From assembly GCF_018402175.1 (NCBI RefSeq), contig NZ_JAGYJK010000014.1, positions 1-64,000 on the forward strand: DNA of 64,000 bases, given 5' to 3'. Position 1 is the first letter of the stretch; every line of letters starts with the position of its first letter. A program made the translations under genes and the position numbers. The notes beneath the pieces were generated by a model. It saw only the letters and a list, made by a program, of their open reading frames with translations. It searched no databases and was not told the DNA's origin. Positions 37,145-46,304 of the stretch are shown here, in pieces. This stretch comes from Yoonia sp. GTDB lineage: Bacteria > Pseudomonadota > Alphaproteobacteria > Rhodobacterales > Rhodobacteraceae.

Positions 37145-37697
37145 CGGGGCGCTTTATCAGACGGCTCTGGCCGAACTTGGTGATGTGACGGCGCGCATCA
37201 CCGCCGCCGAAACGGCGGCGGCATGCGCCTTGATCGCCGATGCGGGGCAGTTGGTGCTTTACGGCTGTGGCCGCGAGGGGCTTTTGGTGCGAGGCTTTGC
37301 CATGCGGCTGCATCATCTGGGGCTGCGCGTGGCCATGCAGGGCGACATGGCCTGTCCGCCGGTCGGGCCGGGTGATCTTTTCATCGCATCTGCCGGACCC
37401 GGAGAACTGTCGACCGTTACGGCCCTGATGCAGGTGGCGCGCGGAGCCGGGGCGGATGTGCTGTTCTTGACGGCGGAACCCGCCACGCCCACAGCCCGGC
37501 TTGCGACACAGGTTCTGACCATCCCGGCCCAGACCATGGCGCGCGATACCGCGCCGGGCGCAAGCACGGTCTTGCCGATGGGTTCGATCTATGAGGGGGC
37601 GCTGTTCGTGCTGTTTGAAATCATGGTGCTTCGGCTGCGCGAGCGGCTTGGCGCAACGCCCGAGGCCATGCGCGCCCGGCACACAAATCTGGAGTGA
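37131..37697 (+). CDS. SIS-domain isomerase resembling 6-phospho-3-hexuloisomerase
   Basis: The 188-residue protein (MRLADGALYQTALAELGDVT) is a single SIS domain. It follows the HxlB/PHI plan closely: LYGCGREGLLVRGFAMRLHHLG, GDLFIASAGPGELSTV, a TMARDTAPGAS segment, VLPMGSIYEGALFVLFEIM and the end AMRARHTNLE, which mirrors the RHANLE ending of PHI enzymes. PHI converts 3-hexulose 6-phosphate to fructose 6-phosphate. There is no recognisable HPS (HxlA) partner; the BtpA barrel occupies that genomic place. The ATG lies 14 bp inside the kinase gene. Confidence 0.82.
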   Translation: MRLADGALYQTALAELGDVTARITAAETAAACALIADAGQLVLYGCGREGLLVRGFAMRLHHLGLRVAMQGDMACPPVGPGDLFIASAGPGELSTVTALMQVARGAGADVLFLTAEPATPTARLATQVLTIPAQTMARDTAPGASTVLPMGSIYEGALFVLFEIMVLRLRERLGATPEAMRARHTNLE

Positions 37698-37701
37698 TCC
37701 G

Positions 37702-38451
37702 ATGCGGTTCGAACTTATGCGCCCCTACCAGATCCGCGATACCATCGCGCGCGATGTGGCTGTGGTTTTGCCCATCGGTGTGATGGAATATCATGGGGAA
37801 CACATGGGCGTCGGCATGGATTTGCTGGCCGTGACCCGTGTTCTCGACAGGCTTGAGGCCGAGGCGCCGGACAAGATCGTGATCTTGCCGCCCTTTGCCT
37901 ATGGCGCGGCCAGCTATGCCGTCGCCGCCCCCGAAGGCAGCGGCACGCTGCATGTGGACGCCGGGCGCATTGCACCGATGGCACAAGAGATGTTTCTTGG
38001 TCTTTTGCGCATCGGATTTCGCAATATCCACGGTTTGATCCATCACCAGACCGAAAACTTTGCCGCCGGCATGCCAACCGATCTGGCGTTTCGGTTTGCC
38101 GGGCGGCAGGCCGTTTTCCAATTTCTCGAAAGCGAACGGGGCGAGGGGTGGTGGGGCCGAAACGACATGCAAGACTACTATGCCCGCCAGTCTGCGGGCG
38201 ATGACCCGTTCAACTGGGTGCGTGTGCATCCGCTGATGACGCCCGAGATCACCGCCATCTATCCCTTTGATCATGCCGGGGTCGGGGAGACCTCGCTGAT
38301 GTTGGCGCTGGCGCCCGATGTGGTCGAAATGGACAGGCTGGCCGCCAACACCGCCTGGTACACGGCCAGCGCCGTTGAGGCCACGGCAGAGTTGGGCGAA
38401 CGCGGGGTCGCCGCGATCCTTGCGCATCTGCGGCGGGTGCTTGGGGTCTGA
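37702..38451 (+). CDS. Creatininase-family metallohydrolase
   Basis: The 249-residue protein (MRFELMRPYQIRDTIARDVA) has the creatininase metal motif VLPIGVMEYHGEHMGVGMD, a variant of the central HGGN box (LIHHQTENFAAGMP) and GVGETSLMLAL in place of HAGExETS. Family members hydrolyse cyclic amides or formamide bonds (creatinine, formamidopyrimidine). It is the fifth gene of the operon, 4 bp after the isomerase. The HGGN change suggests a divergent substrate. Ring opening of a lactam or amide sugar is one possibility; this is inference. Confidence 0.82.
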   Translation: MRFELMRPYQIRDTIARDVAVVLPIGVMEYHGEHMGVGMDLLAVTRVLDRLEAEAPDKIVILPPFAYGAASYAVAAPEGSGTLHVDAGRIAPMAQEMFLGLLRIGFRNIHGLIHHQTENFAAGMPTDLAFRFAGRQAVFQFLESERGEGWWGRNDMQDYYARQSAGDDPFNWVRVHPLMTPEITAIYPFDHAGVGETSLMLALAPDVVEMDRLAANTAWYTASAVEATAELGERGVAAILAHLRRVLGV

Positions 38452-38455
38452 GACC

Positions 38456-39373
38456 TTATTTGACCGCGCCGGCGGCCATGCCCTTGATGATGTATTTCTC
38501 AAGCAAGATGGCCACTAAGATCAGCGGCAAGATCGCGGCCGACGACAGCGCCGCCATCGACCACCACGAAATGCCCTGTGAGCCCGTCTGGCTTGCGACC
38601 ATCACGGGCAAGGTGTTGGCATTGGTCGATGTCAGCAGCGCGGCAAAGAAATATTCGTTCCACGTCAGCACCAACGACAAGATGAAGGCCGCGACCATAC
38701 CGGGCAGGGCGATAGGCAAGATGATCGTCACAAAGGCGCCCCAGATCGACAGCCCGTCCACCAGCGCGGCTTCCTCCAGCTCGGTCGGGATGGAGCTGAA
38801 CTGATCGCGCATGATCCAGATGACGATCGGCATCACTGTCAGCGTGTAAAGCAAGATCAGCCCGATGCGCGTGTCCAGCAGCGCCAGCTCCTTGTAAAGC
38901 ACAAGGAAAGGCAGGGCGAGCACGACGGGTGGCAAGATCAGCTGGCTGAGGAAGAAAAACGAGATATCCGCGTTCTTCATGAAGCTGAAGCGATAGTTGA
39001 ACCGGCTCAGCCCATAGGCCGCCATGCTTCCTAAGACCAGCGCCAGTGCCGACGAACACAGCGCCACGATGACCGAATTCCAGAACCGCTTCAGGAATTC
39101 TGCGCGAACCGTGGATTCGGCAAAGATCGTTTCGGGCGACAGGCCCAGCGACCGCAGGCCCAGCATCTTGGGTTCGAAATCCACCCAAGGCACCAGATTG
39201 CCCTGCATCACATCGGGCGCCGCCTTGAACGAGGTCGTCAGCGTCCAATAGATCGGAAACAGACAGATGAACGCCCAAACCAGCAAGACCGCATAGATCG
39301 CCGCCCGGCCAAGGAACCAGCTGGGACGAAAGGCGCGATCGGCGTCGCTGTCACGAAAAATCTGTTGCGTCAT
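38456..39373 (-). CDS. Carbohydrate ABC transporter permease (MalG type)
   Basis: The 305-residue protein has about six membrane helices, the EAA loop LEEAALVDGLSIWGAFVTIILP and the MalG-class end EKYIIKGMAAGAVK. Its start is 1 bp after the stop of the first permease gene. It ends 4 bp from the convergent creatininase gene. It forms the channel for the sugar system served by the Tat-exported binding protein. Confidence 0.9.
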   Translation of the reverse strand: MTQQIFRDSDADRAFRPSWFLGRAAIYAVLLVWAFICLFPIYWTLTTSFKAAPDVMQGNLVPWVDFEPKMLGLRSLGLSPETIFAESTVRAEFLKRFWNSVIVALCSSALALVLGSMAAYGLSRFNYRFSFMKNADISFFFLSQLILPPVVLALPFLVLYKELALLDTRIGLILLYTLTVMPIVIWIMRDQFSSIPTELEEAALVDGLSIWGAFVTIILPIALPGMVAAFILSLVLTWNEYFFAALLTSTNANTLPVMVASQTGSQGISWWSMAALSSAAILPLILVAILLEKYIIKGMAAGAVK

Positions 39374-39374
39374 C

Positions 39375-40484
39375 TCAGTACCTCGGTCGCATCCAGCGGT
39401 CGGCCAGCTTCATCAAGATCGTCATCGCGATCACGATCAGCACCAGATAGACAATGGCCAGCAGCGTGCCATAGCCCACGTTCGAGCGGTCGCGGTATTC
39501 GCGGAAAATGAAGCTGGTGACGCTGTCGGTTGCCCCGCCCGGGCCACCGGCGGTGATGTTGATGATGATATCGGCCAGCTTCAGCTTGAAGATGATCCGG
39601 ATCAGGATGGCGGTGATCGACACCGGCAGCATCAGTGGAAACGTGATTTCCCAAAACCGGCGCCAGCCCGATGCGCCATCGACCTCGGCGGCTTCGTGTA
39701 ATTCCTTGGGGATGGCCTGCAGACCGGCAAGGATCATGATCATCATAAAGGGTATAAAGGTCCATGCATCCATCGCCATGATCATGAAGCGCGCCATCTC
39801 GGGCGACCCGAAGAACGAGATCTGATCAAAGCCCAGCTCGCGCACCAGGTGCGCCACAGGGCCAAAGCGAATTTCGAGCATCGACTTGCCGATCATCCAG
39901 CTGACCGCCACCGGCGACAACATCAGCGGCAACAGGAATGCCACGCGAAAGAACTTGCGCGCCCGGATCTGGGCATTCAGCGCCAGCGCCAAGCCAAAGG
40001 CGATGGCATATTCCACCACGATGGCCAACGTGTACCAGACCATGTTTTTCAGGGCATTCCAATAGAATGGGTCGCCCCACATCTGTCGGATATTGTCGAG
40101 CCCGTTGAACTGACGCCCTGTGGGCGAAGACAGGTTCCAATTTGAAAAAGCGATGCCCAGCGCAAATATGAGCGGGAATACCACCATCGCCACTGCAAAC
40201 AACGCAGCCGGCAGCACAAACAGCGCCAGCTTGCCCCTTTCGCCATAGAGCAGTACCTGACCCCAGCACAGGCAGCTTGCCCAGATCAAAAAGGCGTAAA
40301 GCGTGGGCCGCCATGTTTCAAAGCCCAGCGAAACGATGCCCTGACTGTCGAGATATTGCACCAGACCCACAACACAAAGCAGCGCCGCAGAGGCCCACAT
40401 GATCGTTTTGCCGAAGCGGATGCGTGCAGCTGATATATTGTCGGCCGTCACGATGTGCAGATAATCGGCCTCGGTCGATACCAT
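39375..40484 (-). CDS. Carbohydrate ABC transporter permease (MalF type)
   Basis: I take the start at MVSTEADYLHIVTADNISAA, just after a hairpin. The ~369-residue protein has two extra N-terminal hydrophobic segments (TIMWASAALLCVVGLVQYL and a second), then the usual six-helix core with the coupling loop LHEAAEVDGASGWRRFWEITFP. The ATG used here has TTGCCATCT-type sequence upstream on the other strand and a weak AAGGA site. It is longer than most MalF-type permeases of this group. Confidence 0.88.
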   Translation of the reverse strand: MVSTEADYLHIVTADNISAARIRFGKTIMWASAALLCVVGLVQYLDSQGIVSLGFETWRPTLYAFLIWASCLCWGQVLLYGERGKLALFVLPAALFAVAMVVFPLIFALGIAFSNWNLSSPTGRQFNGLDNIRQMWGDPFYWNALKNMVWYTLAIVVEYAIAFGLALALNAQIRARKFFRVAFLLPLMLSPVAVSWMIGKSMLEIRFGPVAHLVRELGFDQISFFGSPEMARFMIMAMDAWTFIPFMMIMILAGLQAIPKELHEAAEVDGASGWRRFWEITFPLMLPVSITAILIRIIFKLKLADIIINITAGGPGGATDSVTSFIFREYRDRSNVGYGTLLAIVYLVLIVIAMTILMKLADRWMRPRY

Positions 40485-40508
40485 TGCGGTTCCTTGCCAT
40501 CTTTTGGT

Positions 40509-40537
40509 CACAGGCCGGGCTTGCAGCCCGGCCTGTG
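40509..40537 (-). terminator. Intercistronic hairpin after the binding-protein gene
   Basis: Perfect 12-base arms CACAGGCCGGGC (40509-40520) and its complement (40526-40537) enclose a five-base loop between the binding protein and permease genes. No T-tract follows, so it is more likely an mRNA-stabilising element that raises binding-protein yield than a full terminator. The DhaK-type ABC operon has the same arrangement. Confidence 0.75.
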
Positions 40538-40564
40538 TGTTGTCCTGTCAGCGCCGTGCGCGGA

Positions 40565-42205
40565 TTATACCCCCAGAGATGCCTTGTAGAGAGCGATCTG
40601 GCTGTCGCGCCCGATCTGGTCGGTGATCCGTTCCCACGCGGCGGCGATGGCATCTGCCGTTTCCTGCGCGCTGGCATACTGGCCTGCAAAGCCCTTTGCC
40701 AGTTCGTCTTCGGCCACCGAGTAGTACTGGAAAATGCCAGGGATGCGCGGTTCGACGGCCGCGTTGGGGTGGTTGTAGCTGTCGGCATTGGACCCAAGAT
40801 AGTCCTCGACGAAAGCGCGGTCATATCCTGCGGCTTCCCACTCTTCGTAGTTGAAGTGCGAGTTGCGATAGGGCTGGAACCCAGAAGGATAAGCCGACAT
40901 CCACAGCGACAGATCCTTGCCGCCCAGATGTGCCGCGGCCGACCATGCGGCCTTGCGCTTCGCTTCATCGCCCGACACGCGTGCCGTGACATAGATGCCC
41001 CAGCCGATATAGGCCATCTGCGGTGCCTCGTTTGCCACATCCTCCCAAGCGCCGGCGGCCGCGTTGTAGCGGCGGTCCGAACCGGGGTTGATACCAAAGC
41101 CGACCACATCGCCCACCACCGAGGTATCCGAGGTGCGCGCCGAAGACCCCACGTCGCCCCACCACATCAGCATGGAGCCCGTGCCGGCAAGGAACTGCTG
41201 GAACGCGGTCGTGCCCGGGTCGGCGTTGATCTGGTCGGCCGGATAGGCGCCTGGCGTCGCGATCAGGTCCATCACGTCCTGGATTGCCTGCACCCAGCCG
41301 GGGTTGTTCACCCTGGGCTTCATCGTGTCGGCATCGAACAGCCAGGCCGGATCGTCGGGGTGTTTCACATAGGCGGTGGCGCGGTTGGCGATGAAGTAGA
41401 AGCCAAAGCCGCCCCAGCCCTTCAACGGGTCAAGATAGCCATGCGCGGGCAGGCCGGTCAGCGGGTCTGTCTGGCCGGCCAGCGCCTTGGACGCCGCGTT
41501 CACCTCCTGCCAGGTGGAGGGCACGGTCTCGCCACCGATCGCGCCGGCACCGAAATAGTCCTTGCGGTAGGCGAAGGTGTGGCAGTCGCCGTCGATCGTT
41601 ACGCGGTACTTCTTGTCGTCCCATGTGCCGACGGGGGGCTGCAGATAGCCCACCAGATCGCTTTCGTCGATCTGCTCGGACACCCAGCCGGGCATTTCGT
41701 CCAAAAGCCCGCGTCCTGCGGTGTCGCCTTCGAAGGGCGCGCCCATCTCGAGGATGTCGAAATCGACCGTGCCCGTCGCAATCGCTTGCTGCAGGCGCGC
41801 GTTATAGTCAGCTTGCGCCAAATCGATCCAGTTGATCTTGGCTCCGGTATAGGCTTCCCAGGGCTTGAGAAACCCGCGGAATAAAAAGTTGTGCAGATTC
41901 TGGTTGTTGAGCCCCATAAAGGTCAGCTCGACACCGGCAAACTCGCCCTGGGCGACCCGCTCCATGGTCGGGCCAAGGCACATTTCGCCCACTTTCTGCC
42001 AATCGGCATCGGTTGGCGATCCCATACCCACACCAGGGACCTTGAGGATTTCGGCACGCACATTCCCATGCCCGCCTGCCAGCGCGCGACCTGCGGGCGC
42101 AAGCCCGCCAAGTGCGGCCAGCGCGCCGACACTTGCAGCGCCCTTCAACAGCCCGCGGCGGGTCAACCCAGCTGCGACCGCGTATTTGTAGAGATCGATT
42201 TTCAC
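40565..42205 (-). CDS. Tat-exported sugar ABC transporter binding protein
   Basis: The 546-residue protein opens with a twin-arginine signal (AAGLTRRGLLKGAASVGALA) and cleavage probably near GRALAGGHG. The remainder is a long SBP_bac_1-type carbohydrate-binding protein, larger than the usual ~420 residues, with many aromatic residues (GGFGFYFIANRATAYVKHPD). Tat export implies folding in the cytoplasm. It begins the minus-strand transport operon and is divergent from the ATPase gene at 42440. The ligand is unknown; the neighbouring genes suggest L-fucose, a fucoside, or the substrate of the BtpA module. Confidence 0.9.
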   Translation of the reverse strand: MKIDLYKYAVAAGLTRRGLLKGAASVGALAALGGLAPAGRALAGGHGNVRAEILKVPGVGMGSPTDADWQKVGEMCLGPTMERVAQGEFAGVELTFMGLNNQNLHNFLFRGFLKPWEAYTGAKINWIDLAQADYNARLQQAIATGTVDFDILEMGAPFEGDTAGRGLLDEMPGWVSEQIDESDLVGYLQPPVGTWDDKKYRVTIDGDCHTFAYRKDYFGAGAIGGETVPSTWQEVNAASKALAGQTDPLTGLPAHGYLDPLKGWGGFGFYFIANRATAYVKHPDDPAWLFDADTMKPRVNNPGWVQAIQDVMDLIATPGAYPADQINADPGTTAFQQFLAGTGSMLMWWGDVGSSARTSDTSVVGDVVGFGINPGSDRRYNAAAGAWEDVANEAPQMAYIGWGIYVTARVSGDEAKRKAAWSAAAHLGGKDLSLWMSAYPSGFQPYRNSHFNYEEWEAAGYDRAFVEDYLGSNADSYNHPNAAVEPRIPGIFQYYSVAEDELAKGFAGQYASAQETADAIAAAWERITDQIGRDSQIALYKASLGV

Positions 42206-42439
42206 CAGAATTCCTCCCTGAATAACCGGCGCGTGCTCTCAGCGGCAGCGCCAAGATCTTGTGCGACCCCTGCATGGAAAAACCCCGATGTCCCTGCCGT
42301 GGCGCAACGTAACTGAGCATTTCAGTCGCTATGAGGCCTGTCAAGTTTCTTTCGTGTTAGTTTAGTATGGTCAACTTGTGGACAGGCTGTGCCCGCTGGG
42401 CTAGTCGTTGTGGTAACGCGGTGATACGGGCGGTGCGCA
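42206..42439. promoter_or_regulatory. Divergent promoter region of the sugar island
   Basis: This 234-bp gap separates the divergent binding-protein and ATPase genes and must hold promoters for both arms. I see no clear palindromic operator comparable to the LacI sites at 15529. The only regulator encoded inside the island is the HTH-less GntR remnant, so the controlling regulator is probably elsewhere. Confidence 0.4.
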
Positions 42440-43501
42440 ATGGCAGAAGTCAGGGTCAGGGATCTTCAAAAGGCCTATGGCGATGTTGGGGTCATTCATG
42501 GCCTTGATGTCGACATTGCCGATGGCGCCTTTGTGGTGCTGGTGGGGCCATCGGGCTGCGGTAAGTCCACGCTTTTGCGCATGATCGCGGGACTCGAGGG
42601 AATCACCTCGGGCACCATTCATATCGGGGAGCGGTTGGTGAACAACCTGCCGCCCGCCGAGCGCGACATTGCCATGGTGTTTCAGAACTACGCGCTCTAC
42701 CCGCACAAGACGGTCGAGGCGAACATGGCTTTTGCCCTGCGGATGCGAAAGATGGACAAGGCCGAGATCAAGGCCAAGGTGGACCGCGCGGCCGAGGTGC
42801 TGGGCCTGACGCCCTATCTGCACCGATACCCCCGCGCCTTGTCGGGTGGTCAGCGCCAGCGCGTTGCCATGGGCCGCGCCATCGTCCGCGACCCGGAGGT
42901 GTTCTTGTTCGATGAACCCTTGTCGAACCTTGATGCCAAGCTCCGGGTGCAGATGCGCACCGAGATCCGCGAATTGCACCAGCGTCTGGGAACCACGACG
43001 GTCTATGTCACCCATGACCAGATCGAAGCGATGACCATGGCCGACAAGATCGTCGTGATGCAGGGCGGGCGGATCGAACAGATGGGCACACCGCTTGAGG
43101 TCTATGACAAACCCGCCAATCTGTTTGTCGCGGGGTTCATCGGATCTCCCTCTATGAACATGTTCGATGCCGTGGTGCGTCATATCGACGGCGCCGTGGT
43201 GGCTGAGGTTGCGGGTGCGCATGTGCTGCTCGATCAGCCCGGGCTTGCCGATGGGCAGGAGATCGTTCTGGGCGTTCGGCCCGAGCATCTTGTGCCCGGT
43301 GAAACGGGCCTTTCGGGCCAGATCGTTGTGGTCGAACCGACAGGCGCGGAAACCTATCTGTTTGTCCGCTTGGGCGCCAAGGAGGTGACGGCCGTCTTGC
43401 GCGAACGCCGCGATGTGCGCCCGGGGCAAGACATCCGGCTTGGCGTGACACCCCGCGCGCCGCATGTGTTTGACCGAAAGACCGGCATGCGGATCGGTTA
43501 G
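42440..43501 (+). CDS. MalK/UgpC-type sugar ABC transporter ATPase
   Basis: The 353-residue protein ([20 protein letters not shown]) has Walker [12 protein letters not shown], signature [15 protein letters not shown], Walker [16 protein letters not shown] and switch [11 protein letters not shown], plus a TOBE/regulatory domain ([22 protein letters not shown]). It is the only ATPase of the island and so should energise the permeases at 38456-40484. The C-terminal domain could be a regulatory docking site as in MalK. Confidence 0.92.
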   Translation: MAEVRVRDLQKAYGDVGVIHGLDVDIADGAFVVLVGPSGCGKSTLLRMIAGLEGITSGTIHIGERLVNNLPPAERDIAMVFQNYALYPHKTVEANMAFALRMRKMDKAEIKAKVDRAAEVLGLTPYLHRYPRALSGGQRQRVAMGRAIVRDPEVFLFDEPLSNLDAKLRVQMRTEIRELHQRLGTTTVYVTHDQIEAMTMADKIVVMQGGRIEQMGTPLEVYDKPANLFVAGFIGSPSMNMFDAVVRHIDGAVVAEVAGAHVLLDQPGLADGQEIVLGVRPEHLVPGETGLSGQIVVVEPTGAETYLFVRLGAKEVTAVLRERRDVRPGQDIRLGVTPRAPHVFDRKTGMRIG

Positions 43502-43505
43502 GCGG

Positions 43506-44138
43506 GTGCGGTCCGTATTGGCATATGGGGACTCCAACACGCACGGTACGGTGCCGATGCGGCATGCGCATGATATCCGCCGGTATGATCATGAGATCCG
43601 TTGGACATGGCATGCGGCCGCCTGTTTGCCGAGCGACGTCCATATTATCGAAGAAGGCCACCCCGGGCGCACGACGCTGCATGACGATCCGATCGAAAGC
43701 GCGCACAAGAACGGGCTGACGGTTCTGCCTGCGCTTCTTGAAACTCATCGCCCTCTCGATGCGGTGGTCCTGATGCTGGGAACAAACGACATGAAGGCCC
43801 GCTTTCCGGTGACAGAAATGGATGTGGCGCGCGCGGTCGAGCGGCTGGCCATGGTTGTGATTGGCTCGGGTGCAGGCCCCGATCTTGGGTGCCCGAAGCT
43901 TTTGATCGTGGCGCCACCCCCGATCCAAGAGGTGGGCTGTTTGGCCGAGATGTTCCAAAGTGGTTCCGCGCGATTGCATCGGCTGGGCGCGGCGATGGCG
44001 GCTCGCATGGGCATCAGCTTTGTTGATGCAGGCCAGCACATCACCGTGTCGCCGACAGATGGCATCCATTTCGAGCCCGAGGCGCATGCGGTCCTTGGGC
44101 GCACCATCGGTGCGGCACTTGCGCGGTTGCTGGATTAA
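43506..44138 (+). CDS. SGNH/GDSL-type hydrolase
   Basis: Reading from GTG 43506, just after the ATPase stop, gives a 210-residue protein beginning with block I SVLAYGDSNTHG (nucleophile serine). It includes VVLMLGTNDMKARF (block III, GxND) and DGIHFEPEAHAVLGRTIG (block V, DxxH). The family includes arylesterases and carbohydrate esterases. There is no signal peptide, so it acts inside the cell. Placement after the sugar importer suggests removal of acyl groups from imported sugar; this is inference. Confidence 0.85.
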   Translation: MRSVLAYGDSNTHGTVPMRHAHDIRRYDHEIRWTWHAAACLPSDVHIIEEGHPGRTTLHDDPIESAHKNGLTVLPALLETHRPLDAVVLMLGTNDMKARFPVTEMDVARAVERLAMVVIGSGAGPDLGCPKLLIVAPPPIQEVGCLAEMFQSGSARLHRLGAAMAARMGISFVDAGQHITVSPTDGIHFEPEAHAVLGRTIGAALARLLD

Positions 44139-44215
44139 GCACTTGCTTTGCCGCGCCGTCTGGAGCGCAATGGTGAAAGGGGGCCGCATTGACCGGCCAG
44201 ATGGGGGGAGGATAA

Positions 44216-44668
44216 ATGCTCAAGGGATTGGATCCGCGACTGAACGCGGATGTGCTGCATGTGCTGCGGGCGATGGGGCATGGCGATGCGCTGGTGATCG
44301 GGGATGTGAATTTCCCCTCTGACTCGGTGGCGCGGGAAACCGTCTATGGCGATCTGCTGCGGATGGACAACCTGACCGCCGCCGAATGCGTGAACGCGGT
44401 GCTGTCGGTCATGCCGCTCGACACCTTTGTCGATGATTTTGCGGGCCGGATGGAGATCGTGGGCGATCGCGACACCGTGCCACCCGTGCAGGCCGAGGTT
44501 CAGGCCGAGATCGATCACGCCGAGGGCGCAAGCCGCCCGATGATCGGGATCGAGCGCTTTGATTTCTACGACCGAGCCAAACAGGCCTATGCCGTCATCC
44601 AAACTGGCGAGCGCCGATTTTATGGCTGTTTCATCTTGCGCAAGGGCGTCATCCCCCCAGATGCGTAA
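44216..44668 (+). CDS. fucU: L-fucose mutarotase (FucU/RbsD family)
   Basis: The 150-residue protein (MLKGLDPRLNADVLHVLRAM) has the RbsD/FucU hallmarks: the catalytic histidine in AMGHGDALVIGDVNFP, the middle PLDTFVDDFAGRME and the FucU-like C-terminal block IERFDFYDRAKQAYAVIQTGERRFYGCFILRKG. It interconverts alpha and beta anomers so that anomer-specific dehydrogenases are fed. A GGGGGGAGG-type site precedes ATG. Its presence strongly supports L-fucose as a substrate of the locus. Confidence 0.88.
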   Translation: MLKGLDPRLNADVLHVLRAMGHGDALVIGDVNFPSDSVARETVYGDLLRMDNLTAAECVNAVLSVMPLDTFVDDFAGRMEIVGDRDTVPPVQAEVQAEIDHAEGASRPMIGIERFDFYDRAKQAYAVIQTGERRFYGCFILRKGVIPPDA

Positions 44669-44702
44669 ATACAAGGGCAGGGTGGGCAAGAGGGCGGAAA
44701 AG

Positions 44703-45626
44703 ATGGCTGGAAAGATCGTGATCCTTGGCGTTTTTGTTGCTGATACCGCCTATCGCGCGGCGCGCCAGCCGCGCATGGGCGAAACCATCCTCGGGCAAAG
44801 CTTTGTTCTGGGACCCGGCGGCAAGGGTTCGAATCAATCGGTTGCGGCGGCACAGGCGGGGGGGGATGTGCACTTCATCACCCGGCTTGGCGACGATGCC
44901 TTTGCCGACATGGCCCGCGATACATGGGCGCGCGCAGGCGTGACGCCCGAGATCACTCTCGATCCCCAAAGCTATACCGGCGCGGCCTATATCTTTGTCG
45001 AAGACGGCACCGGCAACAACGCCATCATCATCGCGCCGGGCGCGGCTGCGCGGATTTCATGCGATGATGTGGATGCGCAGGCCGCGCTTATTTCGGGGGC
45101 TGCCGTCTTTGTCACCCAGTTGGAACAGCCGATGGCGGCAGCGCATCGCGCGCTTGCCATCGCGCGCAGGGGCGGGGTGCGGACGATCCTGAACCCGGCA
45201 CCTGCCGCCGCCATTTCCGACGAGATGCTGGCGCTGTGCGATATCGTCACGCCCAACGAAACCGAGGCCGAAGGCATCACGGGTATCGCTGTCACCGATA
45301 TCGAGACCGCAAGACAGGCCGCCGCCGCGCTGCTGGCGCGTGGTGCGGGGGCTGCCATCATTACCTTGGGTGAAAACGGCGCGCTTTATCACGATCACAC
45401 ACAGACCGTGCATGTGGCCGCGTTTAATGCAGGCGCTGTCGTGGAAACGACGGGCGCCGGCGATGCCTTTAACGGCGGTTTGGCCACGGCGCTTGCCGAA
45501 GGCCAGAATCCGATCGCTGCTGTGCGGTTTGGCTGTGCAACGGCCGCCATCTCGGTCACCCGGCCGGGAACAGCTCCTTCGATGCCGTCGCGAACTGAAA
45601 TCGAGGCATTGCTGGCACGCTGGTAA
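44703..45626 (+). CDS. Ribokinase-like PfkB sugar kinase
   Basis: The 307-residue protein (MAGKIVILGVFVADTAYRAA) has the ribokinase A motif FVLGPGGKGSNQSVAAAQAGG, the adenine-side region and catalytic VETTGAGDAFNGGLATAL (GAGD). It follows FucU by 34 bp. In ribose operons RbsD mutarotase pairs with RbsK kinase; here the pairing is FucU-like mutarotase plus ribokinase. An upstream ATG at 44661 in frame is a weaker start. Which pentose or deoxy-hexose it phosphorylates is not known. Confidence 0.87.
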   Translation: MAGKIVILGVFVADTAYRAARQPRMGETILGQSFVLGPGGKGSNQSVAAAQAGGDVHFITRLGDDAFADMARDTWARAGVTPEITLDPQSYTGAAYIFVEDGTGNNAIIIAPGAAARISCDDVDAQAALISGAAVFVTQLEQPMAAAHRALAIARRGGVRTILNPAPAAAISDEMLALCDIVTPNETEAEGITGIAVTDIETARQAAAALLARGAGAAIITLGENGALYHDHTQTVHVAAFNAGAVVETTGAGDAFNGGLATALAEGQNPIAAVRFGCATAAISVTRPGTAPSMPSRTEIEALLARW

Positions 45627-45980
45627 CGCGCACAAAGGCCATGTTCGCCCTTGTACGCAACGCAATGCGGCCTTGCCGCACGAATGGGGCGATGGCAAAC
45701 GCCACGATTTGGCGCGGTTGGGAGTGCATGGACTCAAGCCGATGGGTGCCGCCCGGGGCATGACAGCACCCAACAATGCCACCGTTAGGCAGCGCGCCAC
45801 GCGCCACCACCGCCGCGGGTCAAAAGCCAAGCAAGGGCGCTTGCATCACGGTCGGCCGGCAGGGGCCAGCAGTTCGTTTCCCAATCTTGGGTTCATCACC
45901 GTGATAATTGCAGAGGACGTGGCGCCCTCTGCGTGACGTCCTCATAAAAAAACTACACGAGCAACAAAGAGGATCAGGGC
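45627..45980. other. Intergenic region between sugar island and lysis genes
   Basis: No gene is supported here. A small hairpin (GCAGAGG at 45910-45916 with CCTCTGC at about 45926-45932) lies shortly before the lysis cassette and could be a terminator remnant or part of its promoter region. The boundary of the mobile segment probably falls in this gap. Confidence 0.4.
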
Positions 45981-46304
45981 ATGGGGCAGGATTGGGTCTC
46001 GGGCATTCCCGCAGTGATTTACTTCATCATAGGTTTGGGCGGCGTCTCCGGCGCGATCCTTGCCATCGTCAAGCTTTGGCAAACAATCCGGCCCAAGCTG
46101 GACAACACCGAGCGAGACATCGAGACGATAAAGACAGACGTCCACGATATCCGTGGCCGCGTTGTCGCGCTCGAGATCGAGTTGGCCAAGATCGACCAGC
46201 CTGCCATCGTGAAGCGGTTCGATGGCATCGAAGGCAAAATCGACCGCCTTTACGAGTTCCTGCTTGAGCGTTTTTCTGACGGCTCGCCCGACCGCAAGCG
46301 CTGA
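45981..46304 (+). CDS. Holin-like phage membrane protein
   Basis: The 107-residue protein (MGQDWVSGIPAVIYFIIGLG) has one N-terminal membrane segment (about 10-30) followed by a coiled-coil-rich, charged region (NTERDIETIKTDVHDIRGRV) and a basic tail. This layout is common for phage proteins encoded just before endolysin in alphaproteobacterial prophages and gene transfer agents. It is the first gene of a four-gene lysis cassette. Holin function is inferred from position and topology, not from a family match. Confidence 0.6.
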   Translation: MGQDWVSGIPAVIYFIIGLGGVSGAILAIVKLWQTIRPKLDNTERDIETIKTDVHDIRGRVVALEIELAKIDQPAIVKRFDGIEGKIDRLYEFLLERFSDGSPDRKR

